Source: Mycolicibacterium mucogenicum DSM 44124
GTDB taxonomy: Bacteria; Actinomycetota; Actinomycetes; Mycobacteriales; Mycobacteriaceae
Assembly (NCBI RefSeq): GCF_005670685.2
Contig: NZ_CP062008.1
Location: 5,952,001-6,016,000, forward strand
Reading direction: 5' to 3'
Length of the DNA: 64,000 nucleotides
The stretch's first letter is position 1, and every line of letters starts with the position of its first letter. A model generated the notes under the pieces. It made no database searches and had not been told where the DNA came from. It saw nothing but the letters and a program-made list of their open reading frames with translations. A program made the position numbers and the translations under genes. Shown here in pieces: positions 17,423-26,499 of the stretch.

Positions 17423-19271
17423 ACATGTGGGCGTCGATGGCACGGGAGTTCTCGTGGACGACGTCTCCGTGGTCGACGCGATGATCCATTTCGCCCGGGT
17501 GTCGAATATCGCCGAGTCGGGGAAGTTCACGGCCATTGCCGACCTGGCGATGTTGCGTGTCGATGATCAGGATGGCCGGCAGTGGTGGGCGTGCGATGGC
17601 TGGGATGCTGCCGTCGCCGAAGTCGGAGCCGCGCTGGGCCTGGGGAAGCGCGAGGCGTCGGGGCAGTTGTCGATCGCGGTCGCGTTGCGCTTCCGCCTAC
17701 CTCGGGTGGCGGCGGTGTTCGCCGACGGCGGCGTATCGGCGCGGACGGTCGGGACGATCTGCTGGCGCACCCGACTGGTGGAGGACCCGAACACGCTCGC
17801 CGTGATCGATGCCGCGTTGGCGGGGGCGTTGTGTGAGTGGGCGGGGTTGTCCCGCAAGAAGATTGAACGCAAGATCGACGGCTGGGTGCAGAAGTTCGAT
17901 CCGGCCGCGGTGATCAAGGTGCGCTCGGCCGCTCGCCGCCGCGGGGTCGGGATCGGCAAACCGGACGACGAGACCGGTGTCGCGTCGATCTGGGGTGCAC
18001 TGTTGGCCACCGACGCCGAACTGCTGGATCGGGTGCTGACCGAGATGGCCCGGCAGGTGTGCGAGAACGATCCCCGCACGTTCGGGCAGCGCCGCGCCGA
18101 CGCCCTCGGTGTCCTGGCGGCCCGCGGGGATCGGCTGGCGTGCCAGTGCGGTAATCCCGACTGCCCGGCCGCCGGGCCCGATGCCCGGGCGACCGCGGTG
18201 ATGATTCATGTGCTCACCAATGCGCTGCCGGTCCCGGTGGCGGACCCGCTACTCAGCGGGGACCCGGCCGCGCCGCCGGTACCGACGCCTGCCCCGTCTG
18301 CGCCTGAGCCGGTGAACGAGCCCGTGCCCGACCGTGAGCCCGCGCCCGAGGCGGTCTTCACGCCCGCACCTGCGCCCCTGAACAACACAGCGCCGACTCC
18401 GATGCCCAACCCCGCACCGGCGGCCGACTCGCGGTCTGCCGAAACCCCGGCGCCTCCCGTGCTCGAACCGGCCAGCGACGCGACGCCCACCCCTGGAGCT
18501 CACGCGGCGCCCTCGCCGGTGCAGACTTCCGCCAAACCCCCAGCGCCGGTACGCACCCCGGTCGGTTACGTCCTCGGCGGCGGCGTAGTGCCCCCGGCGG
18601 TGCTCGCGGACTTGGTGGCTCGCGGCGCCAAAGTCCGCACCGTCGCCTCGGCCACCAACCTCGATGGAGTGCCGCGGTACCGGCCGTCGGTCGCGATGGA
18701 TGAATTCGTCCGCATGCGAGCCATGACATGCATGTTCCCCGGCTGCGACCAGCCCGCCACCCACTGCGACCTCGACCACACGATCCCCTGGCCGGTCGGG
18801 CCGACGCATCCGGGCAACCTCAACCCGAAATGCCGAAAACACCACCTGCTCAAAACCTTCTACGGCGGGCCCGACGGCTGGCAGGACCGTCAACAACCCG
18901 ACGGCACCATCGTGTGGACCGCACCCACCGGCCACACCTACACCAGCGTGCCCGAAAGCCGAATCCTGTTCCCCCGCACGGTCACCGACACCCCACTACC
19001 GGGCCCACTGCCACCTGACGCGCCCGATCTGGACACCCCACCGGCTCCCGGCCGGGGCGTGATGATGCCCATCCGCCGCCGCACCCGCGCCCAAAACCAA
19101 GCCCAGCAGATCGCCTACGAACGCGCCCTCAACCAAGCCGACATCGACGAACGCGAAGCCGCCCGAGAAGCCTTCGACCGCCTACGCAAAGAACGCCAAG
19201 AACGGGAAGCCGCCGAGGCTGCCGCGGCCGCCGAATCAGCAGAGCAACAAGACATCCCGCCGCCACTCTGA
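17415..19271 (+). CDS. DUF222 / 13E12-repeat HNH endonuclease family protein
   Basis: 618 aa. The N-terminal DUF222 domain (residues 1-270) is followed by a low-complexity Pro/Ala/Thr-rich linker of about 100 residues and a C-terminal HNH domain. The HNH part reads CMFPGCDQPATHCDLDH, then GNLNPKCRKHH (about residues 437-475), with two Cys pairs for zinc and the HNH residues. The tail is Glu/Arg-rich and probably coiled coil. The open frame extends 41 codons upstream, but the ATG at 17415 fits family N-termini and the promoter. Family members are repeated in mycobacterial genomes and are DNA-damage-inducible; nuclease activity is predicted only. Confidence 0.88.
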   Translation: MFEHVGVDGTGVLVDDVSVVDAMIHFARVSNIAESGKFTAIADLAMLRVDDQDGRQWWACDGWDAAVAEVGAALGLGKREASGQLSIAVALRFRLPRVAAVFADGGVSARTVGTICWRTRLVEDPNTLAVIDAALAGALCEWAGLSRKKIERKIDGWVQKFDPAAVIKVRSAARRRGVGIGKPDDETGVASIWGALLATDAELLDRVLTEMARQVCENDPRTFGQRRADALGVLAARGDRLACQCGNPDCPAAGPDARATAVMIHVLTNALPVPVADPLLSGDPAAPPVPTPAPSAPEPVNEPVPDREPAPEAVFTPAPAPLNNTAPTPMPNPAPAADSRSAETPAPPVLEPASDATPTPGAHAAPSPVQTSAKPPAPVRTPVGYVLGGGVVPPAVLADLVARGAKVRTVASATNLDGVPRYRPSVAMDEFVRMRAMTCMFPGCDQPATHCDLDHTIPWPVGPTHPGNLNPKCRKHHLLKTFYGGPDGWQDRQQPDGTIVWTAPTGHTYTSVPESRILFPRTVTDTPLPGPLPPDAPDLDTPPAPGRGVMMPIRRRTRAQNQAQQIAYERALNQADIDEREAAREAFDRLRKERQEREAAEAAAAAESAEQQDIPPPL

Positions 19272-19283
19272 GTGACGCGTATG

Positions 19284-19314
19284 TACCCCTGAAAAGGCAT
19301 GACTTTCAGGGGTA
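19284..19314. terminator. Bidirectional hairpin between convergent genes
   Basis: TACCCCTGAAA and TTTCAGGGGTA make a perfect 11-bp stem with a 9-base loop, located 13 bp after the HNH gene stop and 11 bp from the end of the converging secreted-protein gene. No T-tract follows, which is common for mycobacterial intrinsic terminators. Confidence 0.7.
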
Positions 19315-19324
19315 TTGCGGCGAG

Positions 19325-19600
19325 CTACACGTCGCCCGGCATGCCCGGCGGGCTGAGCGAACCGTCGACGTTCGGCACGACCGCGGGAGCGGGAATGCCA
19401 CCTTCTGCGGCGTTGTCGCCGGGGATGCCATCATCGGCCGGGGTCGAGAAGCCGCCGGGCCCGCAGTTCCATTCCCACGGGAAGCACGCCGGGAACGGCT
19501 GGATCGCCAGCGCGGCGCCGGCCGGCGGGTTCGCGCCCAGTAGGGCGACGGCCACCGCACCCGCTCCCGCCGCCAGCGGGCCAAGTGTCCTCGATGCCAT
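19325..19600 (-). CDS. Small secreted protein, 91 aa
   Basis: It begins MASRTLGPLAAGAGAVAVALLG and has a signal peptide likely cut after an Ala-rich site near residue 30. The mature part is short, Pro/Gly-rich and contains two Cys in ACFPWEWNCGPGG, which could form one disulphide. Similar short exported Pro/Gly proteins are common in mycobacteria; function unknown. Single gene ending at the shared hairpin. Confidence 0.65.
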   Translation of the reverse strand: MASRTLGPLAAGAGAVAVALLGANPPAGAALAIQPFPACFPWEWNCGPGGFSTPADDGIPGDNAAEGGIPAPAVVPNVDGSLSPPGMPGDV

Positions 19601-19683
19601 AGCAACCCCCAGTTCGCATCGTCAGATGCATCTGAAGCTACGCCGGCAAAGCGCACAGGGACCAGGAATCGGCCAATCGCCGA

Positions 19684-20286
19684 CTAGGCGCGCGCAAGTT
19701 GGCCGACGACGCCCATCGCGAGATCTCTGGCGCGCAGCAGCTCGGCGTCGTCGGCGAACAATTCCCTTCGGCCGTTGCCGGCTGTGAGAAACGCGTCGAT
19801 CTTGAACGCGTCGTCGGCCGGGGCCGGCGAGCCCGCGACAGCAAGCTCGGTTTCCAGCAGCCGCAGCCAGCCCCGCTTGAGCTTCCTGACCCCGTCCGCG
19901 ACCGGACCATCGCGACGGCCGTATTCCGCCGTGGTCGCCGCCATGAAGCAACCGCCGCGGAACACACCGGCGGTCAGGTAGTCGACCCACGCGTCGATCA
20001 GCGCACGCAGCCGCGGCGCGCCGGGGGCGGCCTCAAACGCCTTCGCGATGATCGTCTCGCGATAGATGTTCCGCGCCTCGGCCACCGCGGCGACCTGGAT
20101 CGCCTCGCGGTTCCCGAACACCGTGAGGATGCCGCTCTTGCTGACCCCGGTCGCCGCGGCCAGCGTGCCGACCGTGATCGAGTCGAGCCCGTGCGTCGTC
20201 GCGATCATCGCCGCCTCGTGGGCGACCTTCCGCCGGGTCGCGTCACCGCGGACGCGTCGCCCATCCGGCTGATCGTCGGTTGTCAC
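19684..20286 (-). CDS. TetR family transcriptional regulator
   Basis: 200 aa. HTH at residues about 18-65: THGLDSITVGTLAAATGVSKSGILTVFGNREAIQ. The C-terminal domain includes DAWVDYLTAGVFRGGCFMAATTAEYGRR, as in the TetR_C group that often has the FRGGCF segment. Divergent from the SRPBCC gene across a 99-bp gap holding two palindromes, so it likely controls that gene. Confidence 0.83.
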   Translation of the reverse strand: MTTDDQPDGRRVRGDATRRKVAHEAAMIATTHGLDSITVGTLAAATGVSKSGILTVFGNREAIQVAAVAEARNIYRETIIAKAFEAAPGAPRLRALIDAWVDYLTAGVFRGGCFMAATTAEYGRRDGPVADGVRKLKRGWLRLLETELAVAGSPAPADDAFKIDAFLTAGNGRRELFADDAELLRARDLAMGVVGQLARA

Positions 20287-20298
20287 CTCCGCATTTTA

Positions 20299-20316
20299 TA
20301 CGTGCGACTGGACGTA
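20299..20316. promoter_or_regulatory. Inverted repeat near the TetR start
   Basis: TACGT and ACGTA separated by 8 bp, 13 bp upstream of the TetR start codon. A candidate operator for autoregulation. Confidence 0.35.
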
Positions 20317-20342
20317 AATCTCTGTGATCGCTAGGCTCCGAA

Positions 20343-20362
20343 ACACGTCCGATCGGATGTTT
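20343..20362. promoter_or_regulatory. Palindromic operator candidate upstream of the SRPBCC gene
   Basis: The perfect palindrome TCCGATCGGA (20348-20357) extends imperfectly to 20343-20362. It is 24 bp before the SRPBCC start, in the divergent region with the TetR gene. Confidence 0.45.
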
Positions 20363-20385
20363 AACTTCGCGATTGGAGTGCCCGC

Positions 20386-20853
20386 ATGACTTCGAATCCG
20401 CAACCCGCGCTCGAGGAGAGCATCGACATCGCCGCCCCGCCCGACGCGGTGTGGACGTTGGTCAGCGACGTCCGCCGGATGGCCGAGTGGAGCCCGCAGG
20501 TCGAATCAACCCGGCTGCGCGGCGGCGCCGAGCAGGTCGCGGACGGTGTCGAGTTCACCAACCTGAACAACAACGGCACCTTCCAATGGAAGACGCACGG
20601 CACCATCATCCGGTTGGACAACGGCCGCGAGATCGCGTTCCGGATCAAGGAGAACTGGGCCATCTGGTCGCTGCGCCTCGAGCCCACATCGGGCGGGACC
20701 AAGCTCACCCAGCGGCGTGAGAACCCCGACGGCAGCCCCGACGGGACGGTCCACGTCATTGACAATTACATGGGCGGGCAGGACGTCTTCACCGCATCCA
20801 TGCGCGACGGGATGCGTCAAACGCTACGGGCGATCAAAGCCGCCGCGGAGTAG
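20386..20853 (+). CDS. SRPBCC family protein (polyketide cyclase/dehydrase-like)
   Basis: 155 aa with the START/Bet v1-like pattern: EESIDIAAPPDAVWTLVSDVRRMAEWSPQ, a run of beta strands, and a long C-terminal helix (FTASMRDGMRQTLRAIKAAAE). Such proteins bind hydrophobic ligands; enzymatic activity is uncertain. Divergent from and probably regulated by the adjacent TetR. Its stop is immediately next to the converging DinB gene. Confidence 0.78.
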   Translation: MTSNPQPALEESIDIAAPPDAVWTLVSDVRRMAEWSPQVESTRLRGGAEQVADGVEFTNLNNNGTFQWKTHGTIIRLDNGREIAFRIKENWAIWSLRLEPTSGGTKLTQRRENPDGSPDGTVHVIDNYMGGQDVFTASMRDGMRQTLRAIKAAAE

Positions 20854-21384
20854 TCAGCGGCTGACGTCGTAAGAGTGGTGGACGACGTCATGCAGGTGAT
20901 ACAGCGAGATCGTCGCGATGGTGAATTCGCTTCCGTTGCTGCGTAATCCGCGCCGACTCCACGAGTCCGCCGGCACATTGGCATACGTGGCGGCGACACT
21001 GTTCGCCGCGTCGAACAGTTCCGTCGCGACCACCGCGGGGTCCTGCGACCCGTAGTCATCGGCGATCGCCGTCTCGTCCTGGTCCCAGTTGGGGAACTGT
21101 GGATCGTCCTCCGTGAGCATCAGCTGGACGCGGTGGTTGAAGATGCGGTGCACGTCGCGGACATGGGCTCCGTATTCGAGCGTCGACCACACGCCAGGCG
21201 CGGGCCGGGTCCGGACGCCGGGCGAGGCGAGACGGTGCACCCAGTCGGCGGCGTCGTCGCGAATCCGGGCGGCGACGTCGGTGTGCTGGAGAGACGACGC
21301 GTCAAAACCGCATTCCGGGCAGGCGCGCGACAGCACCCACGTCCAGTCCTTCGTGTCGGGTTCGATCGCGTCCGGAGTCGTCAC
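20854..21384 (-). CDS. DinB family protein
   Basis: 176 aa of the DinB/mycothiol-transferase-like four-helix bundle superfamily. The visible metal-site His residues are HVRDVHRIF in the middle and LYHLHDVVHHSYD at the C-terminus. ACPECGFDAS near the N-terminus has a CxxC. In mycobacteria such proteins are often mycothiol-dependent enzymes, but the reaction cannot be named. The start GTG 21384 is chosen; the frame is open further upstream without a good site. Confidence 0.68.
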   Translation of the reverse strand: MTTPDAIEPDTKDWTWVLSRACPECGFDASSLQHTDVAARIRDDAADWVHRLASPGVRTRPAPGVWSTLEYGAHVRDVHRIFNHRVQLMLTEDDPQFPNWDQDETAIADDYGSQDPAVVATELFDAANSVAATYANVPADSWSRRGLRSNGSEFTIATISLYHLHDVVHHSYDVSR

Positions 21385-21492
21385 CGGACCAGTGTCGCAC
21401 CCAGTCGGGCACGGTGATTCGGATAGGTCTCCCACCAGCACGGGATAGCCTCTACGCACTCATCGAGCGAAGGGGATGGTCCGACGACGACG

Positions 21493-21735
21493 TCAACAGC
21501 TGTTGAGCCGTTCATCGACGGGTTCGTGTACGGCGAAGGTCCACGATGGCACGACGGCCGCCTGTGGTTCAGCGACGTACCGGCCGGCCGGGTGTACTCG
21601 GCCGGCGAGACGGGCGACCTCACCGTGGCGCTGTACCTGATCGTCGACGACACCACGCATGACGGTCTGGTGCGGGGCGAGTCAGCCGGGCGAGTGTTGC
21701 GGACCCGCGTCGACGTACCCGCGGCGCCGACGTAG
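21493..21735 (+). pseudogene. SMP-30/gluconolactonase remnant with internal deletion
   Basis: The frame starts with FVYGEGPRWHDGRLWFSDV, typical of the N-terminal first blade of the SMP-30/gluconolactonase propeller. After GDLTVA it jumps to LYLIVDDTTHDG and GRVLRTRVDVP, the usual C-terminal end. Most of the about 290-residue family protein is therefore missing, and no in-frame ATG precedes it (only GTG 21526). It is followed by the permease gene after 48 bp and was probably once the first gene of that run. Confidence 0.7.
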
Positions 21736-21783
21736 TCCCAGCCCCTCACCAGCACGCGATCACACCGAATGGAAGGCGACCCG

Positions 21784-23163
21784 ATGGCTCCGAGCACCCG
21801 TTCCGCTGAGGGACCGCGGAGTGCCGTCTCCACGACCGACGCCCCGATGCACCGCGACCTGAAGAACCGCCATCTGCAGATGATCTCGCTCGGCTCCGCG
21901 ATCGGGACGGGCCTGTTCCTCATCTCCGGCACGTCAGTGCAGACCGCCGGGCCGATCGTTCTGCTCGGCTACACCATCGCCGGCATCGTCCTCTACGGGG
22001 TCATGCGGATGCTCGGCGAAATGGCCGTCGCCCATCCGGTCGCGGGGTCGTGGTCGGCGTACGCGCGCGAATATCTCGGCAAGCCGGCGGGATTCATCGC
22101 CGGCTGGAACTGGTGGTACGTCTGTGTCGTCGTCTGCATGGTGGAGTTGACGGCCGCTTCGGAGTTCATGGCTTTCTGGTTCCCGAACTTGCCGCGCTGG
22201 ATCACGACCGCGGTGTGTCTGGTGCTGATCACCGCCGCGAACATGATCAACGTCAAGGCGTTCGGCGAATTCGAGTTCTACTTCACGCTGATCAAGGTGA
22301 CGGCCGTCATCGCCATGATCGTCCTCGGCATCGCGATCATCTTCGGCGCCGGCGACTACAACGTGCACGGACTGGAAAACCTATGGGCGCATGGCGGTTT
22401 CGCGCCGAAGGGGCTCGGCGCCTTCATGATCTCGCTGGTCGCGATCACGTTCTCGTTCGGCGGCATCGAGTCGTTGGGCACCGCAGCCGGCGAGGTCGAG
22501 GAACCCGCCCGCAACATCCCCCGCGCCATCAATCAGGTTCTGCTGCGAATCCTGCTCTTCTACGTGGGTGCCATCGGCGTCATGCTCATCATCTGGCCGT
22601 GGGACAAGGTAGGCACCGAGGGCAGCCCGTTCGTGCTGATGCTCGTCGGCCTCGGGATCGGCGGCGCCGCAACGCTGCTCAACGTCGTCGTCCTGACCGC
22701 CGCGCTGTCGGTGGCGAACGTCATGACCTACAGCAACGCGCGTGTCCTGTACGACCTCGCCGCCAGCGGCCAGGCCCCCCGGTTCCTCGCCCACACCAAC
22801 GCCCGCGGTGTGCCGGTGCGTGCCCTGCTGCTCAACTCCGGATTCGTCGCCGTGGCCGTACTGCTGAACATCGTGCTGCCCGGCAAGGCTCTCGCGGTCC
22901 TCATTCCCGTCGTGGTCGGGGCCGAGCTGATCACGTGGAGCATCATTGCGCTCAGCCACCTACGATTCCGGGCGCGCGAAGGCGCCGGTGTCTTCAAGAC
23001 ACCGATGTCGCCGATCACGAACTACCTGTGCCTCGCGTATTTCGCACTGATCTACATCCTGATGACGCTGGACCCGTCGTCGCACTCCGGAGCGATCGCA
23101 TTGCCGCTGTGGTTCTGCGGTCTGCTCATCGTCGGGTCCCTGCTGAACCGGGTCAGGCGCTAA
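21784..23163 (+). CDS. APC-family amino acid permease
   Basis: 459-aa cytoplasmic-membrane permease with about 12 hydrophobic segments. Family hallmarks are IGTGLFLISG in the first segment, SWSAYAREYLG, and FSFGGIESLGTAAGEVEEPARNIPRAI, placing it among amino acid/H+ symporters (AAT type). ATG 21784 is chosen because GGAAGG lies 7 bases upstream. It leads a same-strand run ending in a decarboxylase and spermidine-synthesis genes, so an amine precursor such as ornithine, arginine or lysine is a reasonable substrate (inference). Confidence 0.85.
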   Translation: MAPSTRSAEGPRSAVSTTDAPMHRDLKNRHLQMISLGSAIGTGLFLISGTSVQTAGPIVLLGYTIAGIVLYGVMRMLGEMAVAHPVAGSWSAYAREYLGKPAGFIAGWNWWYVCVVVCMVELTAASEFMAFWFPNLPRWITTAVCLVLITAANMINVKAFGEFEFYFTLIKVTAVIAMIVLGIAIIFGAGDYNVHGLENLWAHGGFAPKGLGAFMISLVAITFSFGGIESLGTAAGEVEEPARNIPRAINQVLLRILLFYVGAIGVMLIIWPWDKVGTEGSPFVLMLVGLGIGGAATLLNVVVLTAALSVANVMTYSNARVLYDLAASGQAPRFLAHTNARGVPVRALLLNSGFVAVAVLLNIVLPGKALAVLIPVVVGAELITWSIIALSHLRFRAREGAGVFKTPMSPITNYLCLAYFALIYILMTLDPSSHSGAIALPLWFCGLLIVGSLLNRVRR

Positions 23164-23173
23164 CGTCGAAGCG

Positions 23174-24673
23174 GTGAAGGTGTCGGGGTCGCACGTCGCA
23201 CGGGTATCCGCGGTGGCGCTTGCCCTCGCGGCATGCGGCCATCCGACGCCGCCGCCGGTTGCGACCTCGCCGGCCGCTCAGCCTCCGGCCACGACCTCTG
23301 CGGCCGCCACTCCGGTGCCCAGCGTCATTCCCACCGGACCCTTCGCCGCAGTGTCCCGCCTGGTGAATGACGCCATCGCGGCACATCGGTTGCCCGGCGC
23401 GGTGATTCAGATCGGGCATGGCGGCAAGGTCGTCTTCCGACAGGCCTACGGCGCTCGCCGACTCGACGACGAACCCGCACTGGACGGATCCTCCGCACCG
23501 GCCGAACCGATGACCGACGACACCATCTTCGATCTCGCATCGTTGTCGAAGAGCATCGCGACGACGGTGGCTTTCCTGCAGCTGTACGAAAAAGGCCTGG
23601 TGCAGGTCGACGAACCGATCCAGACCTACTTTCCGGAGTTCAATCCGACCAACGATCCACGCCGCGCCCAGGTGACGGTGCGCATGATGCTGACGCACAC
23701 GTCCGGCACCGGTGGCGATCTCAGTCACCAAGGCCCGTGGGGGCTGACGAGTGCCGACAAGGCGGAGGGCATTCGTCGTGCGCTCACAGCGCCTTTGGAG
23801 TTCGGTCCGGGCGAGGGATTCCATTACTCCGACCTGAACTTCATCATTCTCGGCGCCCTGATCGAGAAGATAACCGGCGAATCCCTGGACAACTACGTGC
23901 AGGACAACGTCTTTGCGCCACTCGATCTTGCCGACACCCGGTACCTGCCCGCCACCAAGGCATGCGGTCCGCACCAAGTTCGCGGTACGGCAATTGTTTT
24001 CACCGGCGGACCATCGGGCCCGTGCCCGCCGGGAACCTGGAGCACCGACCTGCTGGCGCGTGTCGCGCCGACCGCCCACGATGACGACACGCCCGGCATC
24101 AACCCCGACTTCGACCAGTTGATCCGCGGCACGGTGCATGACCCGACGGCCCGGCGGATGGGCGGCACCGGAGGGAGCGCGGGAGTGTTCTCGACGGTGG
24201 CGGACATCGGCTGCTACGCGCAGGCACTGCTCGATCGGCTCGCCGGACGTCCGAGCCTGTTCCCCTTGGCACCGTCCACCGCGGAATTGATGGCGACGCC
24301 GCAACAGCCCGGGCACAACGCCGGACAGGTGCCCGCGGCAGATGCGGCCAGCCGAGCAGCCACCGAAAATCACCCCAACACAACGGATCCGCTGCTGGCG
24401 CCGAACTATCCGGCCATCGCGGGACAGGAACTGCGCAGCTTCGGCTGGGATATCGACACCGAGCACTCGCGACCCCGCGGCATGGTGTTTCCCGTCGGCA
24501 GCTTCGGTCACACCGGCTTCACCGGGGTGACCCTCTGGATCGACCCCGGATCGGACACGTACGTCGCGGTGCTCGCCAACGTGATCCATCAACGCGGCGG
24601 CCCACCCATCGCGAGGCTCAGCGGCGAGATCGCCACGGAAGCCGCGCGGGCGCTGCGTCTCTACGGGAGCTGA
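23174..24673 (+). CDS. Serine hydrolase (class C beta-lactamase-related), lipoprotein
   Basis: 499 aa exported protein. The N-terminal signal ends in a lipobox-like ALALAAC (Cys about residue 16), then a Pro/Ala/Thr linker. Catalytic motifs are SLSK (nucleophile Ser and Lys), HYSDLN in place of YxN, and FGHTGFTG near the C-terminus. It fits the beta-lactamase/DD-peptidase/esterase (LpqK-like) group; actual substrate unknown. GTG start 10 bp after the permease stop. Confidence 0.82.
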   Translation: MKVSGSHVARVSAVALALAACGHPTPPPVATSPAAQPPATTSAAATPVPSVIPTGPFAAVSRLVNDAIAAHRLPGAVIQIGHGGKVVFRQAYGARRLDDEPALDGSSAPAEPMTDDTIFDLASLSKSIATTVAFLQLYEKGLVQVDEPIQTYFPEFNPTNDPRRAQVTVRMMLTHTSGTGGDLSHQGPWGLTSADKAEGIRRALTAPLEFGPGEGFHYSDLNFIILGALIEKITGESLDNYVQDNVFAPLDLADTRYLPATKACGPHQVRGTAIVFTGGPSGPCPPGTWSTDLLARVAPTAHDDDTPGINPDFDQLIRGTVHDPTARRMGGTGGSAGVFSTVADIGCYAQALLDRLAGRPSLFPLAPSTAELMATPQQPGHNAGQVPAADAASRAATENHPNTTDPLLAPNYPAIAGQELRSFGWDIDTEHSRPRGMVFPVGSFGHTGFTGVTLWIDPGSDTYVAVLANVIHQRGGPPIARLSGEIATEAARALRLYGS

Positions 24674-24723
24674 CGCGGGCAGAAGCGCGCCGAGATCACC
24701 GTCACCGCAGGAGAATGCACAGG

Positions 24724-25353
24724 GTGACCTCAATCTCCGGTGCGAACAGATTCTGGATCAGCTTGACCGCGGGCCTCGTAGTCGGCCTGGCCACCGGGAT
24801 CTTGTCGCAACGGTGGCCCGTCGGCCTGCTGGCGGTCGTCATCGTCACCGCGGCGAGCTACGTCCTCTGGGCGCTCGTGGCGCTGTGGCGGATGGACCCC
24901 GACCAGACGAAGGAGCACGCCGGTGAAGCCGACGTCGACGACGAGATCGGCGATCTGGTCCTGTTCCTCATCCTGACGGCCAGCCTGACCTCCATCGGAA
25001 TCCTGTTGTTGTCCGCCAATGACGCGGACAAGGCGTCGTACGCAGGCATGTCGCTCGCCGCGATCCTCGCGACGTGGGCGCTGCTGCACACCATGTACAC
25101 GGCGCGCTACGCCCGCATCTACTACGACGACGAACCCGGCGGTATCGACTTCAACAACCCCGATGTCGATCCGCAATACAGCGACTTCTACTACTTCTCG
25201 TTCAACCTCGGGATGACCTACCAGGTGTCCGATACCGACGTCACGAACTCACGGATACGGGCGGAAGTCCTCCGGCACTGCCTTTTCAGCTACATCTATG
25301 GCACCGTGATCATCGCGTGCACGATCAATCTCGTGATCAACCTCGTCGGCTGA
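24724..25353 (+). CDS. DUF1345 integral membrane protein
   Basis: 209 aa with about five hydrophobic segments and the family's DFYYFSFNLGMTYQVSDTDVTNSRIR stretch. Function unknown; sequence shape resembles small channel-like membrane proteins. GTG 24724 is preferred because GGAG lies about 10 bases upstream; ATG 24715 is too close to it. Third gene of the plus-strand run with the permease and polyamine enzymes. Confidence 0.78.
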   Translation: MTSISGANRFWISLTAGLVVGLATGILSQRWPVGLLAVVIVTAASYVLWALVALWRMDPDQTKEHAGEADVDDEIGDLVLFLILTASLTSIGILLLSANDADKASYAGMSLAAILATWALLHTMYTARYARIYYDDEPGGIDFNNPDVDPQYSDFYYFSFNLGMTYQVSDTDVTNSRIRAEVLRHCLFSYIYGTVIIACTINLVINLVG

Positions 25354-25407
25354 AACCACTCACCGATCAGCGCGCAGCGGACGGCTCGGTTCAGTACTCT
25401 GCCGCGT

Positions 25408-26499
25408 GTGCCCAGTAGGCCCTACCTGAGGATCGACCTCGCGACGGTGCGCAGGAACGTTGCTGCGTTGCGCGGTGCGCTGCCCACGGCCGAGATTCGG
25501 TACGCGGTGAAGGCCAATCCGGCAGAACCCGTCCTCCGGCTCCTCGCCGACCTTGACTGCACGTTTGACGTCGCGTCCGTCGGCGAGATCGACCTGTGCG
25601 CGGCGGCCGGGGTCGACGGCGCCCTGATGACGTTCGGGAACCCGCTCAAGAAGCCCGCCGAGGTCGCGTACGCGTTTGCGCGGGGCGTGCGGCGATTCAC
25701 GTTCGACACCGCAGCCGGCTTGGAGGCGATCGCCGAGAACGCGCCCGGGTCGAGCGTCGAATGTCGCATCGCACCGGCGTTCCCGTCGTCGGTGACACCG
25801 TTCGGGCACAAGTTCGGCTGTGCACCGGACGAGGCGGTGGGGCTGCTGAGCCAGGCTGCCCGGTTGGGTCTGCGAGGGGACGGGCTGGCCTTCCACGTCG
25901 GCTCACAGCAGCTCGACCCGGGCGCGTGGGAGATCGGCATCCGTTGCGCACGTGATGTTCTCGACGCTGTACCCGGCATGGCCACGCTCAATCTTGGCGG
26001 CGGAATCCCGGTCTCGTACGATTCGCGCGTGCCCAGCGTCCGGGTCGTGGGCGACGCCATCGCCGACGCACTGGAGCGCCATTTCCCGGTGCTCCCTCAC
26101 GTCGCCATCGAACCGGGACGCGCGATCGTCGGGTCGGCGGGCACGCTCTACTGCGAAGTCGTGTCGGTGCGGACCGGCACCGACGGCCGCCGCTGGGTGT
26201 ACCTCGACATCGGGCGCTACGGCGGGCTGGCCGAAACCGAGAACGAGTACATCCGGTACCGGCTGCGCACCAGCCGCGACGGTGATGCCGTCGACGACGC
26301 CGTGGTCGCCGGCCCGACGTGCGACGGCGACGACGTGCTGTACCGGCGTTATCCGCTGCCGGTGACGCTGCGGCCGGGCGATCTGGTCGAGATCGATGCG
26401 GCCGGCGCGTATACGACGAGCTATTCGTCGTCATTCAATGGATTTGCCTTTTTGGCAACAGAATTCGTGGAGGTCGATGATGCAGTCACAACCGGGTAG
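25408..26499 (+). CDS. Fold-III PLP decarboxylase, ornithine/lysine decarboxylase-like
   Basis: 363 aa. The alanine-racemase-fold motifs are in order: YAVKAN with the PLP Lys35, FGHKFG (133-137), HVGSQ (His163), NLGGGIP (196-201), EPGR (235-238) and GPTCDGDD with Cys305, the residue contributed across the dimer interface in ornithine decarboxylase. It should make putrescine from ornithine or cadaverine from lysine. GTG start 25408. The last 20 bp overlap the next gene, an AdoMet decarboxylase-spermidine synthase fusion, which strongly supports a diamine product. Diaminopimelate decarboxylase is less likely because of length and context. Confidence 0.85.
   Translation: MPSRPYLRIDLATVRRNVAALRGALPTAEIRYAVKANPAEPVLRLLADLDCTFDVASVGEIDLCAAAGVDGALMTFGNPLKKPAEVAYAFARGVRRFTFDTAAGLEAIAENAPGSSVECRIAPAFPSSVTPFGHKFGCAPDEAVGLLSQAARLGLRGDGLAFHVGSQQLDPGAWEIGIRCARDVLDAVPGMATLNLGGGIPVSYDSRVPSVRVVGDAIADALERHFPVLPHVAIEPGRAIVGSAGTLYCEVVSVRTGTDGRRWVYLDIGRYGGLAETENEYIRYRLRTSRDGDAVDDAVVAGPTCDGDDVLYRRYPLPVTLRPGDLVEIDAAGAYTTSYSSSFNGFAFLATEFVEVDDAVTTG

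Noticed and set aside
18240..18560. Pro/Ala/Thr-rich repeats in the HNH protein as a DNA repeat element
   Set aside because: The DNA is irregular and coding; it is a low-complexity linker in the protein, not a tandem repeat.
23153..24733. Minus-strand frame of 526 codons opposite the serine hydrolase
   Set aside because: High-GC antisense shadow; the plus strand has the catalytic motifs and lipoprotein signal.
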